A stretch of 55,192 nucleotides of DNA from JBKDZR01 sp047971485 (GCA_047971485.1 JBKDZR010000038.1:1-55192), one strand, 5' to 3'. Numbered from the stretch's first letter, positions 14,667-23,721 are shown. A program made the numbers and translations. Notes: a model not told the origin generated them from the sequence alone.

Positions 14667-17189
14667 TCAGTCCCGTCCACGCAACACCCGGGCCGGACGC
14701 GCCGACAGGGGCCGCCAGGCAAAACCGATCCCGGCCAGCAAGGTGGCCAGAACACCCCCCAGGATAATCACCGCCGCATTGCCCAGGGCCAGGCTGTACT
14801 CGGCCTCCATCACCAGGGTGATCACCGCCCAGCCCGCCAGCGCCCCGGCGGCCAGCGCCACCAGCCCCGCCGACAGCCCCAGCAGGCAGGAGCGCAAGGC
14901 AAGGCTGCTCAGGATCCGCCAGCGCGTCGCCCCCAGGGTCTTCAGGATCGCCGCCTCATAGACACGCGCCCCTTCCCCCGCCGCCGCCGCGCCCACCAGC
15001 ACGACAAAGCCCGTCACCAGCGTCACCCCCGCCCCCCAGGACAGGGCCGCCGCCAGACCGGTCAGGACACGCGCGACATTGTCGATCGCCTCGCGTACCG
15101 GGATGGCGGTGACATTGGGATAGGCATCGCCGATTTCGCGCAGAACCGCACCTTCGGCCGCCGCCCCGGCATAGACGGTGGAAATCCAGGTATGGGGCGC
15201 CCCGGCCAGCGCAGCCGGGTTCATCGTCAGGACAAAGCCGATGCCCGCGCTGGAAAAATCGACCTCGCGAAAACTGGTGATTGTGGCCGTAATCTCGCGG
15301 CCCAGCACATTGACGGTAATCTCATCACCCAGCCTGAGGCCCAGTTCTGCGGCCTCGGCGGCGGCGAAACTGATCTGCGCCGGGCCGTCATAGCCTTCGG
15401 GCCACCACTGACCTTCAGTGACCACCGTACCCGGGCGAGGCTGCGCGGCATAGGTCAGGCCACGATCGCCGCGCACCACCCAGTGATTGCCCGCCACTTC
15501 ACGCGCCGGACGACCGTTGATTTCGCTGACGACCCCGCGCAGCATCGGCGCCGTATCGACCCGCGTCACCCCGGGGATCCCGGACAGGCGGGTGCGATAG
15601 TCCTCAATCTGGCCGGGCTGGATATCGACGAAGAAAAAGGCCGGCGCGACATCGGGCAGATCGGTGGCAATGGCCCGGCGCAGGTTGCTGTCGATCTGAC
15701 CGACAGCGGCCAGCACCGCCAATCCCAGCCCGATGGACAGCATCACGGATCCGGTCTGTTCTCCGGGTCCGCCGATTGCCGCCAGGGCCAGGCGCAGCGC
15801 CGGACGGCCGCGCGCAATCCCCTGCCGTGCCAACCGGCGGGTCAGGGCGCGGATCCCCCGGGCCGCCAGGCTGAGCGCAACCAGCGCCCCGGCCACACCG
15901 GCCGCCGCCCAAAGCGCCAGCCAGCGATCCGCCGACAGCGCCACAGCCAGCCCGACAAGGGCCGCCGCCAGACCAACCGTCACGACCAGAAAGACCGGCC
16001 GGGGCCAGGCATCGCCCCCCTGTGCACCATCGCGAAACAAGGTCGCCGCACGCACCTTTTCTGCCCGCGCCAAAGGCCAGAGCGTAAACACCGCCGCCGT
16101 CAGGATCCCGTAAAGCGCGGCTTCCAGAAGCGGTCCTGCGGCAAAGACGAAATCCACCGGCACCGGCAGACGCGCCACGATCAGCGGTGCGGCCAGTTGC
16201 GGCAGCACAGCCCCCAGCACCAGCCCCGCTGCAACACCGGTCAGCGTCATCACCCCGATCTGGATCAGATAACTGGCCAGGATCGTGGCGTTATCGGCAC
16301 CCAGCGTCTTCAGTGTCGCAATGGTCGCGGTCTTACCGGCCAGGTAGGCCCTGACCGACGCCGAAATCCCGACACCGCCCACAGCCAGACCCGCCAGCCC
16401 GACCAGCACCAGGAACGCGCCGATCCGGTCAACGAACCGCGCCACACCCGGCGCGCCATTGCGACTGTCACGCCAGTCCATGCCCGCCTCGCCGAAACGC
16501 GCCTCGGCCTCGGCCTCCAGCGCGGCCAGATCAGCGCCCTCGGGCAGGTCCAGCCGGATCTTCGTGTCATAGATCGTCCCCGGGGCCAACAACCCCGCCC
16601 CGGCCAAGGCGTTGCTGTCGACGATGGTGCGCGGCCCAAGCCCGAACCCGGCCGAAGACGCATCGGGCTCGGTTTCCAGATAGGCGCTCAGGCGGAATTC
16701 CTGCACACCCAGCCGGAAGGTGCCGCCGATATCCAGGCCCAGCCGATCCGCCAGGATCCGCTGCATGACCCCCCCGGGCAAACCACCCTCGGGCGCCAGG
16801 GCCAAGGCCAGGGGCATTGGCGGATCCAGCACCACCGCACCCGTCAACGGATAGGCGCCATCCACGCCCTTGACCTGGGTCAGGCCCCGCGCGTCACCGA
16901 CCACGGCAAGGGATCGGAAATCCACCACTTCGGATGTGCGTTCCGCAATACTGCCCAGCCAAGCGCGTTCCTCGGCCGTGGCGCGGCGAAAGTCAAACTC
17001 GGCCTCGCCATCGCCGCCCAGCATCACCGCGCCCTGATCGCGCAGACCGGCCTCGATCGCCACCCGCACGGTGCCGACCGCCGCAATCGCCGCCACGCCC
17101 AGAAGCAGGCACAGCAGGAAGACGCGGAACCCGGCAAGTCCGCCGCGCAACTCTCGCCGGGCAATCCGACCCGCGACGCGCAGCATCAT
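14667..17189 (-). CDS. FtsX-like ABC permease (YbbP type)
   Basis: 840-residue inner-membrane permease. One N-terminal helix (FRVFLLCLLLGVAAIAAVG) is followed by a large periplasmic domain. A first FtsX block of about three helices is centred near 260-360, helices follow around 400-450, a second periplasmic region comes next, and a last FtsX block lies near 720-830. This 10-TM plan with two FtsX domains matches E. coli YbbP. Its ATG at 17189 overlaps the stop codon of the ATPase gene by four bases. With the ATPase and the divergent tesA it reproduces the tesA-ybbA-ybbP cluster. The substrate is unknown; extraction or export of lipids is the usual suggestion. A minus-strand T-run at 14640-14635 follows the gene without a clear stem. 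Confidence 0.9.
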   Translation of the reverse strand: MMLRVAGRIARRELRGGLAGFRVFLLCLLLGVAAIAAVGTVRVAIEAGLRDQGAVMLGGDGEAEFDFRRATAEERAWLGSIAERTSEVVDFRSLAVVGDARGLTQVKGVDGAYPLTGAVVLDPPMPLALALAPEGGLPGGVMQRILADRLGLDIGGTFRLGVQEFRLSAYLETEPDASSAGFGLGPRTIVDSNALAGAGLLAPGTIYDTKIRLDLPEGADLAALEAEAEARFGEAGMDWRDSRNGAPGVARFVDRIGAFLVLVGLAGLAVGGVGISASVRAYLAGKTATIATLKTLGADNATILASYLIQIGVMTLTGVAAGLVLGAVLPQLAAPLIVARLPVPVDFVFAAGPLLEAALYGILTAAVFTLWPLARAEKVRAATLFRDGAQGGDAWPRPVFLVVTVGLAAALVGLAVALSADRWLALWAAAGVAGALVALSLAARGIRALTRRLARQGIARGRPALRLALAAIGGPGEQTGSVMLSIGLGLAVLAAVGQIDSNLRRAIATDLPDVAPAFFFVDIQPGQIEDYRTRLSGIPGVTRVDTAPMLRGVVSEINGRPAREVAGNHWVVRGDRGLTYAAQPRPGTVVTEGQWWPEGYDGPAQISFAAAEAAELGLRLGDEITVNVLGREITATITSFREVDFSSAGIGFVLTMNPAALAGAPHTWISTVYAGAAAEGAVLREIGDAYPNVTAIPVREAIDNVARVLTGLAAALSWGAGVTLVTGFVVLVGAAAAGEGARVYEAAILKTLGATRWRILSSLALRSCLLGLSAGLVALAAGALAGWAVITLVMEAEYSLALGNAAVIILGGVLATLLAGIGFAWRPLSARPARVLRGRD

Positions 17190-17881
17190 TCGGCAGCCTC
17201 CAGCACCGCATCATCCGTCAGCCGCCCGTCGCTCAGACGGACAACCCGGGCACAGCGTTCGGCCAGCCGCCGGTCATGGGTGACCAGCACGATGGTGGTA
17301 CCGTGACGTACACTCAGATCAAAGATCAGATCCATGATCGCCGCGCCGTTGGCCCCGTCCAGATTACCGGTGGGTTCATCGGCCAGCAGGATTTCGGGGC
17401 GCGGGGCTGCGGCCCGGGCCAGGGCAACGCGCTGTTGTTCCCCCCCCGACAGTTGCGCCGGATAGTGATCGGCCCGCCCGGCCAGCCCGACAGCCGCCAG
17501 TTCCTCGGCCGCGCGCGCAAACGCATCGGCGCGGCCAGCCAGTTCAAGGGGGGTTGCGACATTTTCCAGCGCCGTCATGGTGGGAATAAGATGGAAGGAC
17601 TGGAACACAACCCCCATATGATCCCGACGAAAGAGGGCAAGCTGGTCCTCGGTCATCGCGGTCAGATCGCGGCCAAGCGCCGCCACCCGACCCGCCGTGG
17701 CCCGTTCCAGCCCCCCCATAAGCATGAGGAGCGATGACTTGCCCGACCCAGACGGCCCGATCAGACCCAGCGTTTCGCCGCGCGCCACCGACAAGGTGAT
17801 CCCGTGGAGGATCTCGACCGGGCCGGCATTGCCCGACAGTGTCAAACCGGCGTCCTGGACGAGAAGAACGGGATCGGTCAT
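17186..17881 (-). CDS. ABC transporter ATP-binding protein (YbbA/LolD-like)
   Basis: 231-residue cytoplasmic ATPase partner of the following FtsX permease. Walker A is GPSGSGKSS, the Q-loop lies in VVFQSFHLIP, the signature is LSGGEQQR, Walker B is ILLADEPTGNLD and the H-loop is LVTHD. This is the MacB/LolD subfamily pattern. The ATG at 17881 has AGGAG seven bases upstream. That codon overlaps the divergent tesA ATG by two bases, so each gene's promoter must lie inside the other's coding region or beyond. Confidence 0.93.
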   Translation of the reverse strand: MTDPVLLVQDAGLTLSGNAGPVEILHGITLSVARGETLGLIGPSGSGKSSLLMLMGGLERATAGRVAALGRDLTAMTEDQLALFRRDHMGVVFQSFHLIPTMTALENVATPLELAGRADAFARAAEELAAVGLAGRADHYPAQLSGGEQQRVALARAAAPRPEILLADEPTGNLDGANGAAIMDLIFDLSVRHGTTIVLVTHDRRLAERCARVVRLSDGRLTDDAVLEAAE

Positions 17882-18572
17882 GGGCACACTCCTGAAAAAC
17901 ATATCTCCAAAGGGATATGGGCCGCGCAGGGCGCTGCGCAACCTTCTGGCAGCTGTTACGATGCTGATGCCGCTTTCCGTCGCGGCCCAGCCCATAATTG
18001 CGGCACTTGGCGACAGCCTGACCCAGGGCTACGGCCTGCCCCAGGACGAAGGCTTTGTGCCCACCCTGGAAACATGGCTGCATGCACGGGGCGAGACGGC
18101 GATGATCCTGAATGCCGGGGTGTCGGGGGATACGACGGCGGGCGGGGTGTCACGGATCGACTGGACCCTGACCGATGACGTGGACGGGCTGATCGTGACG
18201 CTGGGCGGCAACGACCTGCTGCGCGGCCTGGCCCCGGAAACCAGCCGCGCCAATCTGGCCGCCATTCTCGATACCGCCCAGGCCAAGGGGGTACCGGTGC
18301 TGCTGGTCGGCATGCAGGCACCGGCGAATTACGGGCCGGACTATCAGACCACCTTCGATGCAATCTATCCCGATCTGGCCGCCGTCTATGGGGTGTTGCT
18401 GGCCCCCAGCTTCCTGCAACCGCTGATCAATGCCACCGGCAGCGAGGACGAAGCCCGGCGCCTTTACCTGCAAGCCGACGGCATTCACCCCAATGCCGAA
18501 GGGGTCCGGGTGATCGTCGACGCCCTCGGCCCCGATGTTCAGCGCCTGATCGCCGCGATCGGTCCAGAATGA
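17880..18572 (+). CDS. tesA: Periplasmic arylesterase/acyl-CoA thioesterase I (TesA, SGNH family)
   Basis: 230-residue exported lipase-like hydrolase. A signal peptide (residues about 1-36) has a basic n-region GPRRALR, the hydrophobic NLLAAVTMLMPLSV and a VAA-QP cleavage site. SGNH block I is ALGDSLTQGYG with nucleophile Ser46, block III is GGNDLLRG, and block V is DGIHPNAEG with the catalytic Asp/His. E. coli TesA hydrolyses acyl-CoA, lysophospholipid and ester substrates. The ATG at 17880 is the only start that gives a full signal peptide, but no strong ribosome-binding site precedes it; ATG 17961 is an alternative with a truncated signal. A second ABC operon begins 19 bp downstream. Confidence 0.92.
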   Translation: MGTLLKNISPKGYGPRRALRNLLAAVTMLMPLSVAAQPIIAALGDSLTQGYGLPQDEGFVPTLETWLHARGETAMILNAGVSGDTTAGGVSRIDWTLTDDVDGLIVTLGGNDLLRGLAPETSRANLAAILDTAQAKGVPVLLVGMQAPANYGPDYQTTFDAIYPDLAAVYGVLLAPSFLQPLINATGSEDEARRLYLQADGIHPNAEGVRVIVDALGPDVQRLIAAIGPE

Positions 18573-18591
18573 TCCACGCCCGGGTATCGCC

Positions 18592-19251
18592 ATGCTGCTG
18601 AGCGTCGAGAACGTGACCCGCGCGTTCCCCTCGGGCGCCGGCCGGATCGAGGTTCTGCGTGGTGTCTCGCTGTCCCTGGATGCCGGCCAAAGCCTGGCCC
18701 TGACCGGCGAAAGCGGCAGCGGCAAAAGCACCCTTCTGACCCTGATCGGTGGCCTCGACCTGCCCGATGGCGGCTGCATCCTGGTCAATGGGCGCGCCAT
18801 CGCGGGACTGGCCGAACGGGACCTGGCCGCCTATCGCCGCGATACGGTGGGGCTGATCTTTCAGCAGTTCAACCTGATCCCGTCGCTGACGGTCACCGAG
18901 AATATCGCCTTTCAGGCACGGCTGAACCGGCGCGCAAATGCCGACTGGATTGCCCATCTGACACAGGCGCTTGGCCTGGCGGATCTGGGCGCGCGCTATC
19001 CCGAACACCTGTCAGGCGGTCAGCAACAGCGCGTGGCCATCGGCCGGGCCCTGGCCGCACGACCTGCCCTGGTTCTGGCCGACGAGCCCACCGGAAACCT
19101 CGATGAGGCCACGGGCGACCGGGTGCTGGACCTGATGCTGGCGTTGGTCGCCGAAAGCGGGGCAGGACTGCTGATGGTCACCCATTCGGACCGGCTGGCG
19201 GCGCGGCTGGGGCGGCGGCTGCACCTGTCGGCCGGGCGCCTTTCGGGATGA
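18592..19251 (+). CDS. ABC transporter ATP-binding protein (LolD/AttE-like)
   Basis: 219-residue ATPase. Walker A is GESGSGKST, the Q-loop is LIFQQFNLIPSLT, the signature LSGGQQQR, Walker B LVLADEPTGNLD and the H-loop MVTHSDR. It belongs to the same MacB/LolD subfamily as the ATPase at 17.2-17.9 kb but is clearly a different sequence. It starts 19 bp after tesA and overlaps its permease by four bases (ATGA), so tesA, this ATPase, the permease and the lipocalin protein look like one operon. By layout it is the ATPase of an AttEFGH-type cassette. Confidence 0.92.
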   Translation: MLLSVENVTRAFPSGAGRIEVLRGVSLSLDAGQSLALTGESGSGKSTLLTLIGGLDLPDGGCILVNGRAIAGLAERDLAAYRRDTVGLIFQQFNLIPSLTVTENIAFQARLNRRANADWIAHLTQALGLADLGARYPEHLSGGQQQRVAIGRALAARPALVLADEPTGNLDEATGDRVLDLMLALVAESGAGLLMVTHSDRLAARLGRRLHLSAGRLSG

Positions 19252-21656
19252 TCCGCGCCAGCCTGCTTGCCCTGCTGTCCCATTGGCAGCGACGACCCGG
19301 TCTGGCGGCGGCGCTGATCGCCGGGCTGGCCCTGGCCACCGCGCTGTGGACCGGGGTCCAGGCGATCAATGCAGAGGCGCGGGCCAGCTATGACCGGGCA
19401 GCGGCGCTGATGCGCCAGGACGGATTAGGGACGCTGGTGGCCCCCGGCGGCGCTGAGATCCCGCTGGCCACCTATGTCGGCCTGCGCCGCGCCGGCTGGG
19501 TGCTGGCCCCAATGGTCGAGGGCCCTGCCGATATGGGGGGCCAGCGCGTCACGCTGCTGGGGCTGGATCCCCTCTCGGCGCCGCTTTTGCCCGGCGCGGG
19601 CGATCAGGACGGCCCCGAGGCCCTGGCCCGGTTCATCACCCCGCCGGGTCTGTTGATCGGCGATGCCGCCACCATCGCCCGCCTGCCGCCCTCCGCCCCC
19701 GGCGGTCCCGCGCTAAGCCCATCGCCAAACGCTGCCCCCGGGGTGTTGATCGGCGATATCGGTATCGTCTCGCAGATGCTGGGACGGGCGGGGCTGGACC
19801 GGCTGGTGATCCTGCCCGACCAGCCCCCCGGCCTGGCACCCCTGACCGATCTGGCCCCTGACCTGATCCGGCTGCCCACCGATGAGATCAGCAACCCCCG
19901 CGCCCTGACCGACAGTTTTCACCTGAACCTGACCGCTTTTGGCGCCCTGTCCTTCGCTGTCGGCCTGTTCATCGTCCACGGGGCCATCGGCTTGGCGGTC
20001 GAGCAACGCCGCACCACGGTGCGCACGCTGCGCGCCCTGGGGGTACCCCTGGCCGCGTTGACCACGGCCTTGGTGGTGGAACTGACACTGTTTGCACTGA
20101 TCGGAGGGCTTTTGGGAATTGCGCTCGGTTATCTCATCGCTGCCGCCCTGCTGCCCGATGTCGCCGCCACCCTGCGCGGGCTTTATGGTGTGCCCGCCGG
20201 AGGAAGCCTGGCCTTGCGCCCGGGCTGGGTGCTGGCCGGGCTGGGCATGACCGCGCTTGGCACCTTGACGGCAGCGGCGCAATCCGTTCTGCAACTGCGC
20301 GCCGTGCCCCTGCTCACACCTGCCCAGCCCCGCGCCTGGCGACGGGCCGCTGAAACCGGCCAGCACCGCCAAGCCCTGGCCGCCATCCTGCTGATCACGC
20401 TGGCCGGGGTGACCGGCTGGCTGGGCAGCGGCCTGGTCGCCGGATTCGCAACGCTGGGGCTGATGTTTCTCGGCACAGCCCTGGCCCTGCCGCCCGGCCT
20501 GGCCATCGTTCTAGCCCTGGCCGCACGACGCCCGGGCGGTCCCCTGCTGCGCTGGTTCTGGGCCGATAACCGCCAGCAACTGCCCGCCCTGTCCCTGGCC
20601 CTCATGGCCCTGCTGCTGGCCCTGGCCACAAATATCGGGGTCTCGGCCATGGTCGGCAGTTTCCGCACCAGTTTTACCCTCTGGCTGGATCAGCGCCTGG
20701 CCGCAGACCTCTATGTCGCGCCGGTCGAAAACGACGTGGCCCGCCCCCTGACCAAGACGCTGGAGGCCGCCGGCGCCACCGTTCTGCCCCGGGCCTTCAC
20801 CCGGATCCCGCAGGGCACCGATACACTGGAAATCGAGGGGCTGACCCCCGGCCCGGCCCTAGCAGCCACCTGGCCCCTGATCACCGACGATCAGGGGATC
20901 TGGCCCCGCTTTGCCGCCGGCCAGGGGGTACTGATCAGCGAACAATACGCCAACCGCGCCGCGCTGGCCCAGGGCGACTGGATCCTCCTTGCCGGGAGAA
21001 CCCTGCAGGTGCTGGCCATCTATCCCGATTACGGCAATCCCCATCCCCAGGCCGCCCTGCCCATGGCCCTGTTCGAAGCCCTCTTCCCCGAGATAAGCAC
21101 CCGGCGCCTGCATGTCTTTGCCCCGCCCGGTCAGGCCCCTGCCCTGCGCGCCGAGGCCCTTGCCCGGCTGGACCTGGCCCCCGAGCAGATCACCGATCAG
21201 CACAACGTCCGGCAAACCTCGCTGGCGGTGTTCGAGCGCACATTCGCCGTCACCGGCGCGCTCAGCCTGCTGACCCTGACAGTGGCCGCACTGGCCATGC
21301 TGACCAGCCTGCTGACACTGGCCACCCTGCGCCTGCCACAAATCGCACCCATCTGGGCCATGGGCGTGACACGCCCCACCATCGCCCGGCTGGAACTGGC
21401 TCGCGCTGCCACCCTGGCGCTAATGACAGCGGTGCTGGCCGTGCCTCTGGGCGTGGTACTGGCCTGGATCCTGCTGGCGGTGATCAATGTCGCGGCCTTC
21501 GGTTGGCGCCTGCCGCTGTACCTCTTCCCGGCCGACTGGGTCCTGATGGCCGCCGCCGCAGTCCTCGCCGCACTGGCCGCAGCAGCCTGGCCTGCCCTGC
21601 AAATCGCCCGCATCCCCCCGGATCAGTTGCTGAGGATTTTCGCCAGTGAACGCTAA
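19248..21656 (+). CDS. FtsX-like ABC permease (AttF/G-type, double FtsX)
   Basis: 802-residue permease of the second ABC system. An N-terminal helix (PGLAAALIAGLALATALW) and a periplasmic domain are followed by an FtsX block around 220-350 (VELTLFALIGGLLGIALGYL). A middle block lies around 370-490 and a C-terminal FtsX block around 665-790 (LSLLTLTVAALAMLTSLL). The large, very leucine- and alanine-rich single-chain permease replaces the separate AttF and AttG subunits of Agrobacterium-type cassettes. It overlaps the ATPase stop codon by four bases and its own end overlaps the next gene by 11 bases. The substrate is unknown. Confidence 0.9.
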   Translation: MIRASLLALLSHWQRRPGLAAALIAGLALATALWTGVQAINAEARASYDRAAALMRQDGLGTLVAPGGAEIPLATYVGLRRAGWVLAPMVEGPADMGGQRVTLLGLDPLSAPLLPGAGDQDGPEALARFITPPGLLIGDAATIARLPPSAPGGPALSPSPNAAPGVLIGDIGIVSQMLGRAGLDRLVILPDQPPGLAPLTDLAPDLIRLPTDEISNPRALTDSFHLNLTAFGALSFAVGLFIVHGAIGLAVEQRRTTVRTLRALGVPLAALTTALVVELTLFALIGGLLGIALGYLIAAALLPDVAATLRGLYGVPAGGSLALRPGWVLAGLGMTALGTLTAAAQSVLQLRAVPLLTPAQPRAWRRAAETGQHRQALAAILLITLAGVTGWLGSGLVAGFATLGLMFLGTALALPPGLAIVLALAARRPGGPLLRWFWADNRQQLPALSLALMALLLALATNIGVSAMVGSFRTSFTLWLDQRLAADLYVAPVENDVARPLTKTLEAAGATVLPRAFTRIPQGTDTLEIEGLTPGPALAATWPLITDDQGIWPRFAAGQGVLISEQYANRAALAQGDWILLAGRTLQVLAIYPDYGNPHPQAALPMALFEALFPEISTRRLHVFAPPGQAPALRAEALARLDLAPEQITDQHNVRQTSLAVFERTFAVTGALSLLTLTVAALAMLTSLLTLATLRLPQIAPIWAMGVTRPTIARLELARAATLALMTAVLAVPLGVVLAWILLAVINVAAFGWRLPLYLFPADWVLMAAAAVLAALAAAAWPALQIARIPPDQLLRIFASER

Positions 21657-22722
21657 CCCCCTGCTGCTGATCCTGTTTGCGATCCTGATCCAACCAGCCC
21701 CCATAACCGCCCAGGGCTTTGCCGGGCTCGGCGAAAACCCCCAGGGGTTTCGCCTGCCCTCGCCAAACACACCCTTGCACTTTCCCGCCGATCACGGGGC
21801 CCATCCCGCCTTCCGCCTCGAATGGTGGTATGTCACCGCTACACTGACCGGCACGGACGGGGCCGATTACGGCACCCAATGGACCCTGTTTCGCACCGCG
21901 CTGCGCCCCGATACGGGCAACGGTTGGGGCACACCACAAATCTGGTTCGCCCATGCCGCACTGACCAGCGCCACCGAGCACCTCACCGCCGAAACCCTGG
22001 CCCGCGGCGGGATCGGACAGGCCGGCGTCACCACCCAGCCCTTCAGCGCATGGATCAACAACTGGCAAATGGCCGCGCCCGAAGGCAGCACAGACCTGAC
22101 CACACTGGCCCTGAACGCGGCGGGCGAAGGATTTTCCTATACCCTTACCCTGACCGCCGAAGGGCCAATCGTGCTGCAAGGCGATGCGGGCTATTCGATC
22201 AAATCCACCAGCGGTCAAGCCAGCCACTACTATTCCCAACCCCACTTCACCGCCCAGGGCACCCTGCATATCGGCACCCGCAAAATCGCCGTCAGCGGCC
22301 GCGCCTGGCTTGACAGGGAATGGTCCAGCCAACCCCTCAGCACAACCCAGACCGGCTGGGACTGGTTCGCCCTGCACTTCGATGACGGGGCCAAACTGAT
22401 GATCTACCGGTTGCGCGACAGCGCCGCACCAGATGTCATCCCAGCAACATGGATCCCCGCCCAGGGCCCGACCCAGCACATCCCCAACGGACACATCCGG
22501 CTGACCGCCCTGGCCCATGCCGAAACCGATGGCGGCCACATCCCCGTGCGCTGGCGCATCACCTGGCCGGAACGCGGGCTCGACATCACCACACGCCCGC
22601 TCAACCCGAACGCCTGGATGCCCACAACAATCCCCTATTGGGAAGGGCCGCTGCGCTTCGACGGAACCGCAACGGGACGCGGATACCTGGAAATGACCGG
22701 CTATGGCGAGCCCCCGAACTGA
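21646..22722 (+). CDS. Exported lipocalin-like AttH/CrtC-family protein
   Basis: 358-residue protein with a cleavable signal peptide (LLLILFAILIQPAPITAQG). The AttH/CrtC double-lipocalin domain has its two signature motifs: FRLEWWYVTATLTG near residue 63 and the GRAWLDREWSSQPL region near residue 225. Family members accompany FtsX-type ABC systems or, as CrtC, hydrate carotenoids; here the context is the ABC system, so it is probably the periplasmic partner. The start is a GTG at 21646, 11 bases inside the permease gene, with GAGGAT upstream. No carotenoid gene is nearby. Confidence 0.9.
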   Translation: MNANPLLLILFAILIQPAPITAQGFAGLGENPQGFRLPSPNTPLHFPADHGAHPAFRLEWWYVTATLTGTDGADYGTQWTLFRTALRPDTGNGWGTPQIWFAHAALTSATEHLTAETLARGGIGQAGVTTQPFSAWINNWQMAAPEGSTDLTTLALNAAGEGFSYTLTLTAEGPIVLQGDAGYSIKSTSGQASHYYSQPHFTAQGTLHIGTRKIAVSGRAWLDREWSSQPLSTTQTGWDWFALHFDDGAKLMIYRLRDSAAPDVIPATWIPAQGPTQHIPNGHIRLTALAHAETDGGHIPVRWRITWPERGLDITTRPLNPNAWMPTTIPYWEGPLRFDGTATGRGYLEMTGYGEPPN

Positions 22723-22766
22723 CCCCACAACACGGGACACCCATACCCAACCCTCTCCATATCACC

Positions 22767-22823
22767 CGGGCCGGACCGCGACCGGCCCGACCTGCCAGGC
22801 GGACGGTGGGCCGGGTCCGGCCC
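22767..22823 (+). terminator. Twin GC hairpins after the AttH operon
   Basis: CGGGCCGG/CCGGCCCG (22767-22789, 7-base loop) and GGGCCGG/CCGGCCC (22808-22823, 2-base loop) stand in the 159-bp gap between attH-like and allA. A T/C-rich stretch follows the second. They probably end the ABC operon; the lack of a pure T-run keeps this moderate. Confidence 0.5.
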
Positions 22824-22881
22824 CCTTGCCCTTTCCCTTCCACGATCAGAACGGCATAGTACGCCCGCAAGGAGCATACCC

Positions 22882-23379
22882 ATGACATCATCCGCACCCA
22901 TCCTCACCGAACCGCTGACACCGGCGACCTTCGCCCCCTTCGGCGATGTCATCGCCGCCTCCGGCGCCCCCGACCGGATGATCAACCAGGGCCTCTGCGG
23001 CCGCTTCCACGATCTCGCACGACTGGATTTCGGCCCCGGCGGCCGCGCCGGGATCAGCCTGTTCGAGGCCCAGCCGCGCAGCCTGCCCTACCGGCTTGAA
23101 ATGGTCGAATGCCACCCCGAGGGCAGCCAGGCCTTCCTGCCCATGACTCAACACCCGTTCCTGGTCATCGCCGCCCCCGACGACAACGGCAAACCGGGCC
23201 GTCCCCGTGCCTTCCTGACCGCCCCCGGCCAAGGCATCAACCTGCTGCGCGGGACATGGCACGGGGTGCTGACACCCCTCCACACCCCCGGCCTGTTCGC
23301 CGTGATCGACCGGATCGCCGACACGCCGAACCTGCGCGAACACTGGTTCGACACCGCCTATGAGGTCAAAATCGGCTAA
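22882..23379 (+). CDS. allA: Ureidoglycolate lyase AllA
   Basis: 165-residue cupin-like enzyme that splits ureidoglycolate into glyoxylate and urea in purine (allantoin) breakdown. Family features include the N-terminal LTPATFAPFGDVI, MVECHPEGSQAFLPM with its His/Glu metal site near residues 75-90, and LLRGTWHGVLTPL near 120. The ATG at 22882 has a strong AAGGAG seven bases upstream. No other ureide genes are beside it in this window, so it stands alone; in many relatives it sits with uricase or allantoinase genes. Confidence 0.93.
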   Translation: MTSSAPILTEPLTPATFAPFGDVIAASGAPDRMINQGLCGRFHDLARLDFGPGGRAGISLFEAQPRSLPYRLEMVECHPEGSQAFLPMTQHPFLVIAAPDDNGKPGRPRAFLTAPGQGINLLRGTWHGVLTPLHTPGLFAVIDRIADTPNLREHWFDTAYEVKIG

Positions 23380-23477
23380 CGTTGACGCAACGGCACTTTG
23401 CTCCCTCCCCTGGCAGCCCCGCACAGATTGCCTAAGTCTGTCCCATCACAGTTCCGCCACAGGATCGGACCACTACA

Positions 23478-23633
23478 ATGGATATTCTGACCGAACCGCT
23501 GTTCTGGGCCCAACTGGGCCTCATCGCCCTGGCCGTCCCCATCACCCGCCACCGTTTGCGTGCCCCCCGGGCCGCGCGGGTACCCGCGCGTCAGGATAGG
23601 GACCCCCGCCAATCCCGCTTCCAGCGGCATTGA
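23478..23633 (+). CDS. Possible small ORF, 51 residues, unknown
   Basis: An ATG at 23478 opens a frame coding MDILTEPLFWAQLGLIALAV, one hydrophobic segment at the N-terminus, followed by an arginine/proline-rich tail. The ribosome-binding site is poor (AGGA 13 bases upstream) and I recognise no family. It may be a small membrane peptide, the surviving 5' end of a decayed gene, or chance. The remaining 342-bp gap between allA and the flavin reductase holds nothing else that I can support. Confidence 0.25.
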   Translation: MDILTEPLFWAQLGLIALAVPITRHRLRAPRAARVPARQDRDPRQSRFQRH

Positions 23634-23721
23634 CCCGAGCCCCCGACAGGGCCAGCAGCGATCTTGCATCCCAGGGCGGCTTGGGCCTATCTCGGCAGGA
23701 CAGAGCTGCCGAGGAAAGATC

